Numbered from the stretch's first letter, positions 23,090-35,959 are shown. The stretch is DNA of 64,000 bases from Oscarella lobularis (GCF_947507565.1 NC_089189.1:1240001-1304000); one strand, 5' to 3'. Notes: generated by a model from the sequence alone, not told the origin. Numbers and translations are program-made.

Positions 23090-23910
23090 GACAAGGATCT
23101 GGGTGTTGAAATATTTACAAGTACAGAAGCGCACGTCAACGCTTTACTAGAACCCCTCTTTCCGAGTAAGGATTTCTTTTGAAGGGATGGCTCCCGGCTG
23201 GCTTCCGATGATTAATTAAATTAAAAATTCTAATTATAGAAACGCCCTTCTTTCCGGATCCGGATCCGGTACTTCTGATCGACATGTCGGCCCAAATCGA
23301 TCAGCCAAAGGCGGGCAGCATCATACGAGATCTGAGCGGAAAGGGAAATCACGCCAAGGTTTTTGGCTCGCCAATATTCAATCGCCACGACCAAAAATGC
23401 ATGAATTCGATTCAATTCGACGCACACGACAAACTCGTCGTACCGCACTCAGAATCCCTCTGCATAACGAAACAGATCACAATTGAAGCGTGGCTACAGT
23501 ACTGAGATGGGTTATCTGCTCCTCAAAAAGGGCTCCTACGGCTTTCCTAAATTCCTTGGTGATCACGTATTTTCTTATCTTCACCTTCAACGGTTGGGGT
23601 ATTATCCCAACTTCGTTCTGAGTCAACCGGAGGCGACCGACAGGGACTGGCACTATACTTCGCCCTCACGTACGACGGAATTAAAAGTCATTCGATATTA
23701 CCTCGACGGCGAATTATCGAAAGAATTAGGTACAGTCGATTCCATTCGACATACTACCAGTTCCATAAGGATCGGACACTCCGAAGGATGGGTCAGAAAG
23801 GAATACAGTAATTTTGCTGAAAAATTTTCGGCTCTACGCGTGTCGAATATCGCGCTCGCTCTCGCGACGAGATTCTCGGAAAAGCTCTCATTCGCGGATG
23901 CAACTGCATG
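23090..23910 (+). pseudogene. LamG jellyroll protein, copy 3, frameshifted
   Basis: The mini-exon (AHVNALLEPLF, ending at the donor at 23166) and jellyroll exon (from 23240) join in phase as in copy 1. RDLSGKGNHAKV, NSIQFDAHDKL and TIEAWLQ are intact, then a 5-bp deletion relative to copy 1 near 23500 brings TGA into frame. The remainder (MGYLLLKKGSYGFPKFL, YYLDGELSKEL, IGHSEGW, FSALRVSN) is in another frame and loses the last strand after a second shift near 23850. More diverged than copies 1 and 2, so probably an older duplicate. Confidence 0.75.
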
Positions 23911-24838
23911 CCGTTGTAACCCCTCAGGAAGAGGAAGCAATTAAGAAATGCGTGGCATGGACTCGTGTAACTGCCAGTGAGCATTGTGATTTGTATCGTA
24001 GACTAATCGCGTTTGTGCAATGTCTTTGCGTTCTACGGTATAGTCTGTCTCTAAGAAATCCTAATGCAGAAAGACCGTGCATGACGCCTTTGGTTCGGTT
24101 CCCCTTGTATAGTGCAGTTCACTAACACTCACCTTTTAGCTCCTTCCTTTACCACAACGTAGCGAAAGTGAAGGTGGTTAAGTAACCGAGGCCGTTTATG
24201 TTGTTTGATCGAGAGCGATACTTCCGCAAGCTACTTCAAGTCAAATCAGAGACCCATGTCGCGGCAATCACGCACGATTTGGAAAAAAAGAGCCAGTACC
24301 GTCGCGAAGTGCTCTCTATAATGGGAGACCCGGCTTTTATCAACATCCTCTCTCCTTCCTTGTTTACTTGAACTGATGACTCATCGAGTGTTATGCTATA
24401 CGCCCATCGCTGGCCTCTCAGTCTACCCTCTGCCGGAGTCGCCCCCGGCTGCACCAAAAAGGTGGTCTACATCGACGTCTCAGTCGGAATGGTGTGTACA
24501 GTAAGAGTACCGGACGATCATGCAGTCTTGCCGGCGCGGCGGACTCACTATAGCGTGGAAGTTGAGCCGCCCGGTCGGCGCCGCACAAGTTCAAGTTGGC
24601 TTCTATTGAGTGCTCTACAGAGTGCATGCATGCTGGAAAAATCGACAGAGGCTCTCTCTGCTAGCGCGAGTCGCGCTCTCTGTCGAATTAAGCGAGCTGA
24701 ATTCTATACGTAGAACAGTTATAACTCTGGGATCGTCTTGAGTCAATTAAGAGCGGGGCTCCGAAGTCATGAAAATCTAGTCGGTGCATTGCTAATCCGA
24801 TCTCTTTTCTTTAGAGCGGGAAAATCGCGGAAGCTGGC
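23911..24838. other. Spacer before the second Kelch-TKL receptor
   Basis: A 57-codon ATG frame at 24198-24371 (ending near GDPAFINILSPSLFT) is too short and unknown to call. Nothing else is supported. Confidence 0.4.
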
Positions 24839-27800
24839 ATGGTCTTTGTGTTGTTGTGTTACGGGTACCATGGCAACTGCGAGAGAATGATGAAAGTAAA
24901 CGACAAGACCTATCAAAAATTGCCAAGTCAACTTGGTCCAACTTCTTCCCACAATCAAGAAAAATCCCTGATTTCCGATATCTGTTCTGAAAATTCCGGT
25001 AACGAATGGTGTTTCGTAAATAAAAACTATTTCTTTCGAACAATATATCCGCCTAATGAACTATCATTCGTCACCTGTTCGTATCAAAGAGCGACGGACG
25101 AGCCAGAGAAAGTACTGCTTTACGGAGACAAGTATCCCTTCACGTGGCTCTACACCCCTTGGTCAAACTCGTGGGAAACGCTTCTCCCTCGCTCATCTCC
25201 AACGGGGCGAGTTGGACCGGTTCTGGAACGTCGAAGCGAAACGTCTATCATTCTCATTGGTGGTGCAACAAACACAGAGAAGTTTACTGACACGTGGCTT
25301 TTTTCGGGTTCCAATGAAAATTGGACAGAAGTCGCCGTTACGTCTCGCAGCGAACCGCCTCCCCCGTTGGACGAATTCGCCGTTTCTACGACGTTCTATC
25401 AGAACAAAAGTCGTTGTCAGTGTAAGACCTCGATCTTTGTCTTTGTGAACGACCCGAGCTGGGTTCTGCCTAATTATGAACTTCCATTTTGGGAACTTCG
25501 ATGCGTCAGCGACATGCATGACGATGTTCCACTTTTTCAGTGGATTAAAGGAAATGCTCAGTTCTCTAAAGTAGCACTACAGAACTTCTTTCTTTCCTGG
25601 GCACTGAGCGTGAACGACGGAACAATAAAACTTATTGGCCTGACCGATTTGTCTCCAACAATTTCTGCAATAGTTGCAGCGACACTAAATCTAAACGCTA
25701 AAATTGTCGCTGTGGAAAGCCTGACAAAACGTTCATACGTTCCTCCAGAGCTTATCATGGTACTCTCAACTCAAGTTACCGGCTTCCTTTTCGCGAAAGA
25801 AAACGCCACACTGTTTGTCGTACAGCGCATTATCTTTGCGTATAACTGGACGTCAAAAACGTGGATATACGGACAATGGTCCAATCCTACGACGAGCAGA
25901 GTAGCGGTTCCTACAACTGGTTCAAAATATGTCGTGAAAATGGCTGATCACTTTCTAATGTTCCGCGTGCCACTTTCGGACACAGAAATTCCGTCTACTA
26001 CTCTAACACACAAATTTACAGCATACTTCGACACTGCGGAAGGAGAAGAACCAATAGTGCGTCTTTACGCAACTCTGCTTCCACCCACGGTAGACGCTCC
26101 AATGCAGCTGATTCCAAGAACATTCTCCTACGCTTTGGTTGGAAGTTTTCTCTACATCTACGGAGGCCTTCGAACGTATGCCTCGGGGATGAATTTTGTT
26201 TACAGTAAAGCCCTTTTGCCAATTGTCCCTCTGTGGAGTCTAGATCTAAAAGCCGTTCAGTGGCAGCAGTATCGACCTTACAAATCTCCTCCCGTGCTTG
26301 CAAATCATTGCGGATCGGTCGCAAATGGCATCTTTCTGCAATTTGGAGGAAACAGTGCAGTGTACGATAACGTGAACATCATATCGATATATGACTACAC
26401 TGTTGAAGAGCGACTTCGGCTAAGAGAAACGATACAAAGCGGTCTATTGGGATTTGACACTAAAAGTAGACAATGGACCCAATTTATTAGTTTTTCAGAT
26501 CGACGCCCTAAAGGTAGAATGCGATGTTCCATGACATCAATGGCAAGTGGATCAGTTCTACTGTTCGGCGGCGTATACATTTCATCAGACGGAAGTTTGA
26601 CGGAATTGAATGACATGTGGCTGTTAACAATCCGGAGGGAGAACAGTGAAGGGTACGTCGCATCGTGGAAGCTCCTTACAACGACTAAATACCCGGGCAA
26701 AACGGGCCCCGCTTCTCGATACAACGCAATGATGGAGGTTCTGGAAGGAAGTCCAATTGTTTACGGTGGACGGGCACATAACAGTACGAAGTGCTTCGAT
26801 AACGTGCTCTGGGTGTACAACTTCGCACGATCGACATGGAAAGGACACGAACTCTTCTACGACAACAGAAGCGGTTTTAGTCGTCCGCGAGGAAACGATT
26901 GTCTGACTCTAGGAGCAATCGTTGGCAACAAGGTGGCGATAAGCTACGACTTCAACACGGGGATACAGTCCCCTCATTACGACAAAAGAGTTTACGTATC
27001 ATCGACTTATGTTTGGGACGTAAAAGAGCGCTTCGTTTTCGAGTTAGAGCCGTTGCCTAGAGACGCGAATCAAGTCAGTATGCTGTCGTACAAAAACAAA
27101 TTGATATCGCTGGGAATTAGCAACGGAGAGAAGACGACGAGTTCGCAAAAATTCTTCATCTTCTACTTGCCTCATCTCGGCTGCCCAGGTGGACATTATA
27201 CAGAAAACTTCGCTACGAAATCGTGTAGGAGTTGCGGTATTGGAGCGTATGCACAAAGTGCGTCGAGCGCTTGCAAAAAATGCCCCGTGGGCACGATTAC
27301 GGCGAACGTAAACGCCGAAAATGTGTCGAGATGCTACTGTAACCCGAACTATTGCGACTACGGAAAGTGCACGTTGACTTATAAAGGAGGAAAGATTAGC
27401 GCTCTAGCGGCTCAGTGCACGTGCGATCCCGGTTACACGGGCGGAACATGCCGCTACCCCACGTTCTACCTCGTGGGCTTCGGCATCGTGCTCATGACGA
27501 CTCTGTTCACTCTAATGGCAGTATGCATTCACAAATATCGCCAGTCGAATTTAGCAAGACAACGCAAACTGCAACAATTACGAAAAACGCTCAATATATC
27601 GGAAACGGATTTGGTCATGCTCGAAAGAGTCGATGGAGACTGTAGAGGAGGTTACAGCAAAGTGAGCAAGGCGACGTACAGAGGCATGTCGTACGTCGTG
27701 GTCAAAGAGCTCGAAATGGACATCGCGAGTTTGGACGCGTCCGTTCTCTACGAATTCATTCGGGAAATCGAACTCATGACCGTTCTCAATCACAAGAACA

Positions 27801-28615
27801 TCGTCCGATTTTTCGGCGCCGGAACGTTCGAAGCGACGCAAGGACCGTTTCTCGTCGTCGAGCACGCTTACAGAGGATCGCTGAAGAACATACTCTATCG
27901 CTCGCCTTATCTCGTAACAAACGAAATGAAACGTTCGTTCTGTTTGGACACGGCCGAAGGAATGAACTATCTCCACACCCAAATCCGCCGCAAATTCATC
28001 GCGATCTGAAAAGCGCAAATTTGCTCATCGACAAAAATAACGTCGTCAAGGTAGCGGATTTCGGATGCGCAAGGCTGATGGCTTTCGACGACAACGCCAC
28101 GAAACCGAGGTCACGCAGTTTCAAGCGACCGGCCGAAGCGACTTCGGGAGAATCGACGATTTTAGTAGAAGACAACCGCGTAACGGTTTGGTACATTGGA
28201 ACTCTCTACTGGAACGCCCCCGAAATACTTCTGAGGAAATCGTACGGAACGTCAGCTGACGTGTACAGGTAATTAATTACGCATTAATTAAATTAAAAAT
28301 AATTAATAATGAAATTAATTAATTAATTATAAGTACTTATTGCATGGATATGCCTGTCGTTATAGCTACGGCATAGTGATGTGGGAAATCGTGAGCAGAA
28401 CGCCTCCCTTCGAAGAGTACGAAGATTTGGCACAGTGTACGAGGGAAGAAGCCAAGCACATAATTGCATTGGAAAATCGACGTCCAACAATACCGGAAGC
28501 GACTCCTTCTACGCTAGAAAATTTGATTCGAAAATGCTGGTCTCGCGAACCTCGCGAGAGACCGAAATTTTCAGCGATTGTGAAAGAGTTGAGCCGATTC
28601 AACGAGTGGGAATGA
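24839..28615 (+). CDS. Kelch-EGF transmembrane receptor with TKL kinase domain, copy 2 (one frameshift)
   Basis: Paralogue of the receptor at 17895, same orientation. Start Met at 24839, with a weak signal-like segment (MVFVLLCYGYHGNC). Kelch blades: IILIGGATNTEKF, FLYIYGGLRTYA, SVLLFGGVYISS, SPIVYGGRAHN. Then CRSCGIGAYAQSASSACKKC, an EGF module (CNPNYCDYGKC, CTCDPGYTGGTC), TM (FYLVGFGIVLMTTLF) and a kinase with VVVK. The frame ends at 28009 just before the catalytic loop. In the next frame HRDLKSANLL, VADFGCARL, NAPEILL follow without loss, so one base is missing near 27980. A 97-bp intron (28269-28365) splits DVYSYG in phase, and the C-lobe (GIVMWEIVSRTPPF, CWSREPRERPKF) ends at 28615. Unlike copy 1 it keeps DFG. 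Pseudogene or assembly error is undecided. Confidence 0.82.
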
Positions 28616-29514
28616 AAGAGGGACACTAGCTTGCAGTTCAGAGAGAGGACGACTGCATGGGCATGGAAGTGGAAGGGGAGGGATGCACGTAGTAGTAGTA
28701 GTAGTAGTACTTACTTCAATGCTGCGCTGTAGACTGTAGCAACCTTGGGGTGCATGCCGCGAAAAATGCGACTAGGAGTAGACGTCTGTGAATCTTTTCC
28801 GTTACATTGTACTCACTTTGGCTCGCTATGTACGTACCTTTATTTCTTTCAAGTCCGCTCTTAGTTAGGTATTAGTAAGAAGAGGTAATATCCCTCCTTT
28901 CAACGGCTCTAATAACACATATGTATAATGAATCTTTTGTCATCGAAGTAAATGCATCGCACTGTAGCTGTAGCCTCGATTCGAACGAATTCTCCGAGGG
29001 GTCCCCCTCCGAGTTCCCTTTTTCTCATTGTCTTTTAGGCACGTCTTTTGCTCTGCAATCGCAGTCTACAAAGAGTGGATAAAAACGCTGTGGACGAGGG
29101 GGGCCCCTCCCTACGAAATGGTGCACTGTCTCATGCAGGCGGTCTCGCTCTCTCTTTTAATTAAAGTCACGCAAACGATGCGCAACCGTGACGCGTGCGA
29201 GATCGTCGCGAAGCAATCTTCCACGCCAACACATCGCCGTTTTTTCTCCTAAACGTAAAGTGTACCCAGATAAGAGCGAGGAGTAGTTTAAAATCCCCAT
29301 TCTGATAAGCGGAGTCGGAAAAAGAACGCAGAAAAGACGAGAAGACGAGTCGAACGACGCGACACGCGGACACGACTAAAATGCGCATGCCTGCGTATGA
29401 CATCACAAAGCGGCATGAGGGACCATATCTGTTCATTTATCAAAAAAAGAAACGGCGAAAGGAGCCGCTAAAACTTTAAAAGCAAAAACTCGCAGGACAA
29501 AAAAGTTTCAGTTC
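28616..29514. other. Spacer with a (GTA)n microsatellite
   Basis: (GTA)n lies at 28690-28711. No gene supported; open frames at 29028-29436 overlap on both strands. Confidence 0.5.
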
Positions 29515-30055
29515 AGACAATTGGCTCGTCATCATGTGACCATCCCATCGGCTGCCCGAAGAGAGAACGACATCCCGTCAAAAAATCAATCGAACCGAGA
29601 TTAGCCTGAGTCTCGGCTCAACAATCAACGACGGATTCTATTCCGAAGCAAGCCAAAGCTTCGACCTCAGCCGAGGCTTCGACCAACGACGAGACCTCAA
29701 CGTCTCACAACTCCTCTCGGTCAAACGCCGCGGCGCGGAGAGAAAAAAATTGTTCAAGAGAACGTACCGAGATACAGTTAAAATAGCCAAAAGAGAATAC
29801 GAAATGGCTCAACTCAAAGCTGGCATCACGCCCCAAAGAAGACTGTCACCAAAGCATATAAGCAGCAATCGAGAAGCAGATGAAGAAGAAAAAATCTGCA
29901 ATCTGCAAAGACCAGTCGTAAGCCGAACGAAATCCCAGCTCCAAGGCGTACGTATGATCTATGAAAGAGATATAAAGTTAGCAGACTGGTACACTTATAG
30001 AATCCGGAGTACCGCTTGTGAAACAAGAAAGAAGCATTTTGAAATCCAATAAATA
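29515..30055 (+). pseudogene. Lysine-rich coiled-coil family relic F
   Basis: The region copies the third exon of the family described at 31778: weak versions of the dyad-forming stretch (CCGAGATTAGCC..TCTCGG near 29597 and AGCTTCGACC..GAGGCTTCGACC near 29660), then codons reading YEMAQLKAGI and further basic residues. The 5' exons and the CRE promoter are absent. Its 3' flank to about 30800 (landmarks GGGCACGGGATAAA and CGTTTCTGAGCCGACTGC) matches that of relics G and H. Confidence 0.6.
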
Positions 30056-30799
30056 ACCGTTGAAATGAGGAGAGAAAGAGAGAAAAGAAAAATCAAGGTA
30101 CAGCAGAATCATAATAAAAGTCACAGCGAGGAAGGAAATTGCGTATGAAAAAGACACCTAACATAATACAAGTAATAGTTATTAGTCTCAGGGAGCTGCT
30201 CACCTTGCGCAGACAAACGACTTCGGACTGAGCATAGATCTTCGTCTCCACTGGTCTTTACGAAAAATAGTTGCCACAGAGACATCAAAATGGAAAATGT
30301 ATTGATAAGCTAGAGAAGCAATCAATGAGAAGTGATAAACCAATTAGAATTGACCCAGCCCCGCCCCCCAGGGCACGGGATAAATTTGTATATAGAGGCG
30401 AGGTCATACCAAGTGGGCGTGGTCTTTTCTTCTCAACGGTGAAGAGCCAGAAATAACAGACATAGACTATATAGAAGCGGCAAGATGATTCTAGGATGCG
30501 CCATTGAAGATAATCTAACTGACTGCATTCATGGGTTCAGTGAAAAGCCGAGCGACGAGTAAACGTGTTCATGAATGAATTGAAGAAGCGAGTCGCGGAT
30601 CGGGCAGCAGTCGTGTTCTTCGCCAGGAACGAGCGAGATGCCAATCGGAAACCGTACTGATGGTCCAAACGTCGACGAAACAGAGGTAGAAACTGGTTTA
30701 AAACGAAAGCGAAAATCACAACTGTATTCGGGACCTTGAATGTCCCGGGCGTTTACTTTCACTGCGGTGTGCACGAAGTTTCCTTCGTTTCTGAGCCGA

Positions 30800-31672
30800 C
30801 TGCTGGCGTAAGAAGGAGTCTGCGTTCTTTAAAAAGAGCTAGCCTTTTGTTCTTGTTCTAAACGATGCGAATTTTTCTAGCCTACGAAGCCTTGGAGATG
30901 GACTAAAATTTTGGTTCACTTTGCGGAAGCGCCATCGACTCTTTGAGAGACAAAAACGGTATGCAGGTACATAGCTTGCCCAATTGATGTTGCTTGTTGA
31001 AACTAATATTATTTATTTCTGATTACAGTATATATGAACCATAAGATCCTCTTGTGTCATGAAGCACGTGCAATGGCAAGCTTCACTGTACGTTAGAAAT
31101 AAATATCAATAATTTTTAAAAATCTGGCTTAGCAATGAGCTGACCAATGGGCATCCTGTGGGTTCGGAGATTGCTATTTTTTTCTTGACATATCGGCACA
31201 TCATGAGAGTAGTTTGCCGCTACAGTAGAGCTAAACCAAAGAGAGATTCACAAAACAGGCACGTACGTTTACAGAGAAGAAAGATAAATATCTGAATATG
31301 TAAAGCTACCAGTTCGAATTTAAGCCATTACTGTAAATATCAACGTAAATATTGACATTTTGAAAACGTCATGTATGGGAAGCGACTTGGGGAGGGGGCT
31401 TTACAAGGCGTCTAGCTTTAGACGATGTGCAGTAGAAACACGTACATCAGGCAAAAATTCATTTAGAATCTATTACCGGTACATTGTTTGCGTTCCTTTT
31501 CATAGAGGAGGTCAGATCATGTACGACGGTACGTACATGCCAGAGCCTAACTCGGGTACATGCGCGCTTATGACGTCATCAATGTACGTTGACAAACGCA
31601 TAGCTTATCCCAAATTTTATTCCTTTTCAGAAAGAAAATGGACTAAACAACCTCGGCCGGAGTTGGCGTACG
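30800..31672. other. Unassigned spacer
   Basis: AT-rich with no recognisable gene. An open frame of 122 codons at 31360-31728 runs into the conserved promoter block of copy A and is not supported. Confidence 0.4.
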
Positions 31673-31777
31673 TGACGTCACAAATGCCGAAGATTAACAT
31701 CATCACAGCGCATGACGAAACATTATGACGAAATAATTCATTGTGATACACATCATTGTCGCTAAGAGACAGCACTC
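31673..31777 (+). promoter_or_regulatory. Conserved promoter module of lysine-rich family copy A
   Basis: The CRE palindrome TGACGTCA (31673-31680) lies 98 bp before the ATG, and TGTCGCTAAGAGACA (31757-31771) ends 6 bp before it, with a CAGCGCATGA-type block between. The same order recurs before copies B, C, D and E (CRE at 40482, 44771, 48812 and 59738). A CREB/ATF response is inferred. Confidence 0.65.
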
Positions 31778-32867
31778 ATGGCTTTTCTCTCCTGCTTCGT
31801 GAACGCCTTTACGCAACTTTTCGCCTGCGGTACGCATCGACGCGGCAGAGCCGACGAAACGAACGCCGACGCTCCGTACGAAGCGACGCCGAAACGAGAA
31901 CCGATCGTCGACGAATCGCCAGCGCCGCTCGCTTCAGAGAACTCGGACGAAACGGAGCCCGATCCGGTGTCGATAAAACAACCGCGCGACGAGAACATTT
32001 CTTCGGCCGAGGTAATAACGAATTATAGAGACGAACACACACACACATATTACGTCAGTTTGATTTCTCTAAGGAAATTAAATTGAATGTAGTAGACAGC
32101 GAGACGTCGCCGGAATCCGTTAGAGATTGTATGTGTACAAATAATGAATCCTACTCATCCCCTATATTAGTTCTACGTATTCTACAGCCCTGGGAATTCT
32201 CGCCAATCATCCTTTCGGTTGCCCTGATCCGGAGCCAATCCCGCGGCCTCTCCCGCCGATAAATCGAGTCGAGACTCGTCTCAGTCTCGGCTCGACGTCG
32301 ACCGCGGAATCGATTCCGCAATTGGTCGAAGAGACGTCATCGACGACGTCTCGCGGCGGCGACTCCGCGGCCGACGTTGGCCGCGGAGGAAAAAGTCAGC
32401 TCGAGAAGCTGAAAGAAAAATATCGACGTAAAGTCGATAAGGCGAAGCGAGAGTGGGAATTGGCGCAATTCAAGGCCGACCAAGCGCTTCAAAAGATGAA
32501 GGCCGTCGCTGCCAAAGCCGAGGCAGCTCTGGATAAGATGCAGAAGAAGAAGAAAGCGGCTAAGGCGTCGAAGAAGAAGAAATCGCCGAAGAGACATCGC
32601 GGCGAGGACTCTGGAAAGCCGCCTGTTCTGGTAAACAGATATATAGTCGTTAATTAATTAAGTAGACTCATGTGAGCTTTACATTTTCAGACCGACTCCG
32701 GGCTCTGCGTTGCTCCATCTGCGTCCGGAGTTGAAGTCGAGGCAAATCTATCTAATCCCCTGGGCCGTCTGCCTCAAATTCCAAGAGAATGGGGAGTTTT
32801 TCACCTTCGCCGCGGTCAGCGATCAGACGCCAACGTTGAAGAGTTGGAAATAACCGATATAGAATAG
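31778..32867 (+). CDS. Lysine-rich coiled-coil family protein, copy A
   Basis: Four exons (31778-32011, 32074-32128, 32188-32630, 32691-32867) join in phase with GT-AG ends to give 302 residues with no lesion. Exon 1 opens MAFLSCFVNAFTQLFACG, a hydrophobic Cys-containing segment that could anchor to a membrane or be acylated, then an acidic linker. Exon 3 carries HPFGCPDPEP, a conserved ETRLSLGSTSTAESIPQLVE block, and a long basic amphipathic stretch (KLKEKYRRKVDKAKREWEL onward) likely to be a coiled coil ending in poly-Lys. Exon 4 ends with the family signature IPREWGVFHLRRGQRS and ELEITDIE. I do not recognise the family and assign no function. Confidence 0.75.
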
Positions 32868-33015
32868 AATAGATGTAGAATAGATATAGATAGATATAAA
32901 ATAGAATAGAATAGAATAGATAGATAGATATAGAATAGATATAGATATAGATTAGATGTAGAATAGATATAGCATAGAATAGAATAGAATAGAATAGAAT
33001 ACAATAGATATAGAA
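32855..33015. repeat. Degenerate (ATAGA)n microsatellite
   Basis: Runs of GAATA, TAGAT and ATAGA units follow directly after the stop codon of copy A. Shorter versions follow copies B and D at the same place, so the repeat was seeded by the TAGAATAGAATAG around the stop codon. Confidence 0.85.
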
Positions 33016-33188
33016 TAGATACCGTGTACTGTAATAAGAAGTAGTATTGTGTGTTGTCAGTGTTCTGCTTTTATGTAAATTTAATTATACAGTATTCGCT
33101 CGCTTTATTTCTCTACTAAAAAATTGAACTAAAGTCTATTGCCGAGCGTTTTTGGTTTATTAGTATCACGAGAAACAAAGCCAATACT

Positions 33189-33257
33189 CGTATGTCCGTA
33201 GGGTAAACAGTTTTCCTCGTTTTTCTTGAAAAGCAGTGTACCCTACCCGGACATACG
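33189..33257. repeat. Inverted repeat CGTATGTCCG..CGGACATACG, unit 1
   Basis: Arms of about 19 bp (with a gap of two bases in the left arm) flank a loop of about 32 nt. The corresponding structure in unit 2 is longer and more regular. Confidence 0.75.
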
Positions 33258-33439
33258 GGCATCAGACAAAAGCAATAATTTCCCACCGCTAGTCAGTCCT
33301 AGTCAGTCAGGGGTTATCCTTCGCTAAGTTCTCGCGAGTCCAGATAAAAAGCAAAAGTTTATTTTTAAAAAATAGCACTAAAAAGATTTTTAAAAATGCA
33401 GTGTCTTCGTATGATAGCGAGTTCAAGTCTGTGGATTCC

Positions 33440-34158
33440 TCACAGGCTAATTCAATGTGTCAAAAAACTCGCAGAACAAAACAATTCAAACTATACTGTA
33501 AATATGTCAAGCGCAGCATTCTAGCCCTCAGCGCGGACCATCCGTTCGGCTGCCCCGAATGCGAACCGACGACATCCCATCAAAAAAATCAATCGAACCG
33601 AGATTAGCCTGAGTCTCGGTTCAATAAACAACTGCGGATTCTATTCCGGAGTGAGTCAAAGCCTCGACTCCAGCCGAGACTTCGACCAGCAACGAGACAA
33701 AAGAGAATGAAAGATGGCGAAGTTCAAAGCTGATATTGCTGAAGAGAGAAATTGACTGCAATCGCTGCAAAAGCCAAAGCAGCGATCGAAAAGAAACTGA
33801 AAAAGGAAGCAGGAAAGAAAAAAATTGGGGAAGACCTTTTGAAGGCAAACGAAAGCCCAGGTCACCACCAGGCAGGCTACGCTAATCCAAGTATCTATAA
33901 AACAGATAATGTTAGCAAGACTCGTACACATTGCAAGGCAATAGGACTAACGCTTGTGAAACCAGAAAAGAGGCGTTACAAAAAGCCAATAATAAATAAG
34001 CATCAAGGTGTCAAGGTATCAAAATCCAGGAAGTCACATATCAAAGAAGGGAAATTGCATACGAAAAGGCACCTAAATCAGATACACATTATTAGTTGTA
34101 AGTCTCAAGGAGCTGCTCAACTTCGTCTCGACAAACGACTCCGGACTGTGCATTGATA
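33440..34158 (+). pseudogene. Lysine-rich coiled-coil family relic G
   Basis: Contains DHPFGCPECEP (about 33535), the dyad AACCGAGA..TCTCGGTT (33595-33620) and, in a different frame, a basic stretch from 33752 (AIAAKAKAAIEKKLKKEAGKKK) running to a stop at 34156. Exons 1 and 2 and the promoter are missing and the frame is broken between the two parts. The C-terminal third (LVKPEKRRYKKP, SRKSHIK) has no counterpart in copies A-E but is shared with relic H. Confidence 0.6.
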
Positions 34159-34159
34159 T

Positions 34160-35700
34160 ATAGTTGTCTGGACCGGTCTTGATGGAAAACAGTCGCCGGA
34201 GATATCAAAATGGAAAACGTGCTAATCAGCTGGAGAAACAATCAATGAGAAGTGACAACCAAATTAATTAATTAAAGCGACCCAACATATCGGGGCCCGG
34301 GATAAAATATGAGAGGCGGGGTCAACATACTAAGTGGGCGCGGTCTTTCTATAAATTTTAATCGCCTGGGCAAAGATCTGGCGAAGATCTAGACGATCCG
34401 AAGATGCCGATTATAACAAAAAGTGACTGACTGCATTCAAAGGTTCGTTACCTTCAATAAAAATCGATGGGCGAGTAAACTTGTTCATGAATGAAATTAT
34501 GAATGAAATGAAGAAAATCGGAACGGGGGAGGATAGTCGTGTTCGTTGTCATCAGTGTTGTTATCGAATAGCGCGGCTAGCGCAATACGTCTTAGAGAAG
34601 GACGAGTTTGAGAAAGCAAGCAGCTCTACGTCGCAAAGCATTTTTATGCTTGATCGGCACACGAAGGACGACCCGCCTCTGCGTCCAATCGAATTGGCCC
34701 ATTGACCCCATTGACAGCGAAAACGCCGACGATGCTGAGGGAAAAATTAGACCAGAAGCATATCAGCTGCAAAAGATATTCGGGACTTTGAATGTCCCGG
34801 GTGTTATCACCTTTGTCCTTCGGCGTTCAGGACGTTGGCTTCGTTTCTGAGCCGACTGCAGGCCCAAAAATGACTGCGTGTGTTTATACAGCCGAATTCT
34901 TGTTGGGTTTTCCGGCGACGAAGAAACTTATCTTACTACAGTGTACTAGTGACTCCGTGAGACAGGTTTTGAAACTAATATCATATTTTTTTGACGACTT
35001 CCTCTATAGACAGAATTCTGTACTTTGTCTCACAAGTGTACAATCCATGTACGTGTCTCCTGAGACCTCAAAGCGCCTCTAAAATAATGGGCAACGATTC
35101 ACGCAAGCAAAGACACCATCAATGGTGCTGTCAAACAAAGAGGTACACTGATGTACGTATAGCGGGGTCCCTGGCCAGGCCAGTGCACCCCCCGACCGTC
35201 CACGAGCAATGGCCTGTTGAATGCCCCTTTGAAGCCAGAATAACGCTTTGACTAGCTGTCTATATCTCCCTTTTGAGCACAGAAACCTGAGCATACATTA
35301 TGTGTATCGTACTGTTCAAAATTTCGAGGTATCCTCATTATGGAAGCGCCGCTCACTATTTAATTAAATAATTAACTCGTATACGGTACGTACCGGCAGT
35401 TGATGAGTCTCTAAGATTTTTTTCCCAAAAGGGGACCCTTCGCCCAATCCACAAATAGAGTTCTTTACCCAAGCCTATTGTTTACAATACATATTCACTG
35501 ACGAAAGCACTTTATCATAAATATTAAAACGATACTCTGCATTCTTGACGTTATTAATTAATTAATTGGCTATTTTTTTCAGTTGCCCAAACTGACGGCT
35601 GACGTCTCGTACCTTCAAGAATTGTGAACCGAAGCTGTTCTATGTCAACGCTTCGTCACCAACGTTTCCGTATCATCTGCGATCGGATACGCATGTACTC
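34160..35700. other. Unit 1 flank, no gene supported
   Basis: Sequence shared with 36830-38230. Short frames are not conserved between the two units, which argues against coding. Confidence 0.5.
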
Positions 35701-35706
35701 GTCATT

Positions 35707-35729
35707 GGGGGGGGGGGGGGGGGGGGGGG
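35707..35729. repeat. Homopolymer run of 23 G
   Basis: The matching site in unit 2 (about 38236) has only four G, so the run expanded after the duplication or is an assembly artefact. Confidence 0.9.
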
Positions 35730-35880
35730 CTATTTATCAGTAGAGGTAAGAAGTACGCAAATTTAATTGTACAGTATTTGCTCGCTATTAGTCAATAGTG
35801 TACTAAAAATTGAACAAAAGTCTATTGCCCAGCGTTGTTAATATATTAGCATCACGAGAACAGAGTCAATGCTGCGGCGG

Positions 35881-35959
35881 CCCGTATGTCCCGGGTAGGG
35901 TAAACAGTTTTTCCTCGTTTTTTTCTTGAAAAGCAGTTTACCCTACCCGGACATACGGG
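35881..35959. repeat. Near-perfect 24-bp inverted repeat, unit 2
   Basis: CCCGTATGTCC(C)GGGTAGGGTAAAC pairs with the arm ending CCTACCCGGACATACGGG, with one bulged base, around a T-rich loop of about 30 nt. It sits about 200-300 bp before relic H. It could be the tip of a small mobile element or a transcript-end hairpin. Confidence 0.8.
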
